Below, piece by piece: positions 6,752 through 6,755 of a stretch of DNA of 6,755 nt. The stretch is from Gammaproteobacteria bacterium. Its GTDB lineage: Bacteria > Gemmatimonadota > Gemmatimonadetes > Longimicrobiales > Gaopeijiaceae. The notes under the pieces are model-generated. The model was not told the DNA's origin. It saw nothing but the letters and a program-made list of their open reading frames with translations, and did no database searches. The stretch is from NCBI GenBank assembly GCA_009843625.1, contig VYDD01000268.1:1-6755 (forward strand), read 5' to 3'. Positions within the stretch are counted from its first letter, which is position 1; the number at the start of each line of letters is the position of its first letter. The translations under genes were made by a program, and so were the position numbers.

Positions 6752-6755
6752 GGCT

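Noticed and set aside
1..6755. CRISPR array, tRNA/rRNA genes, insertion sequences or transposase genes
   Set aside because: No regularly spaced repeats, no cloverleaf or rRNA-like stretch, no terminal inverted repeats and no transposase-like protein were seen; nearly all of the sequence is explained by + strand coding frames.

Overview
This 6.75 kb GC-rich window is densely coding on the + strand. It reads as one co-directional gene cluster, probably a single operon, with adjacent genes coupled by ATGA stop/start overlaps or short gaps. The gene set is the end of a DUF1588/DUF1585 protein, a SusC-type and a SusD-type protein, a Tat-exported DUF1552 protein and an exported ankyrin-repeat protein. 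With the high GC, this suggests a Gram-negative bacterium from a phylum with many SusC/SusD-like genes, most likely Gemmatimonadota (Acidobacteriota is an alternative). That assignment is inference from gene style, not from a marker gene.

Layout: (1) positions 3-473 hold the C-terminal end of a DUF1592/DUF1588/DUF1585 protein, running in from the left edge. (2) 470-3253 is one continuous reading frame interrupted by a single TAG at 2012-2014. It begins as a normal SusC/RagA TonB-dependent outer-membrane protein (signal peptide, carboxypeptidase-like domain, TonB-box-like segment, plug, first part of the barrel). The barrel continues in the same frame for about 64 codons past the TAG, then switches without a frame change, near 2200-2225, into the middle and C-terminal part of a RagB/SusD-like protein. 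The SusC barrel end and the SusD N-terminus, including its expected lipoprotein signal, are missing. (3) 3321-4745 is an intact DUF1552 protein with a twin-arginine signal. (4) 4742-6694 is an intact 650-residue exported ankyrin-repeat protein. (5) The last 61 bases hold only a short GC-rich palindrome.

From general knowledge, genes for DUF1592/1588/1585 proteins often sit next to genes for DUF1552 proteins, and ankyrin-repeat proteins can accompany them; the biochemical function of these families is not established. Here a SusC/SusD locus lies between the two partners, translationally coupled to the first. The locus looks inactivated by two separate lesions, a nonsense codon and an in-frame deletion fusion, although a sequencing or assembly error cannot be excluded from one sequence. 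If an intact version exists in relatives, the cluster would combine outer-membrane uptake (SusC/SusD) with periplasmic or surface DUF1592/DUF1552 proteins and an exported ankyrin scaffold. That is the most interesting system-level hypothesis here.
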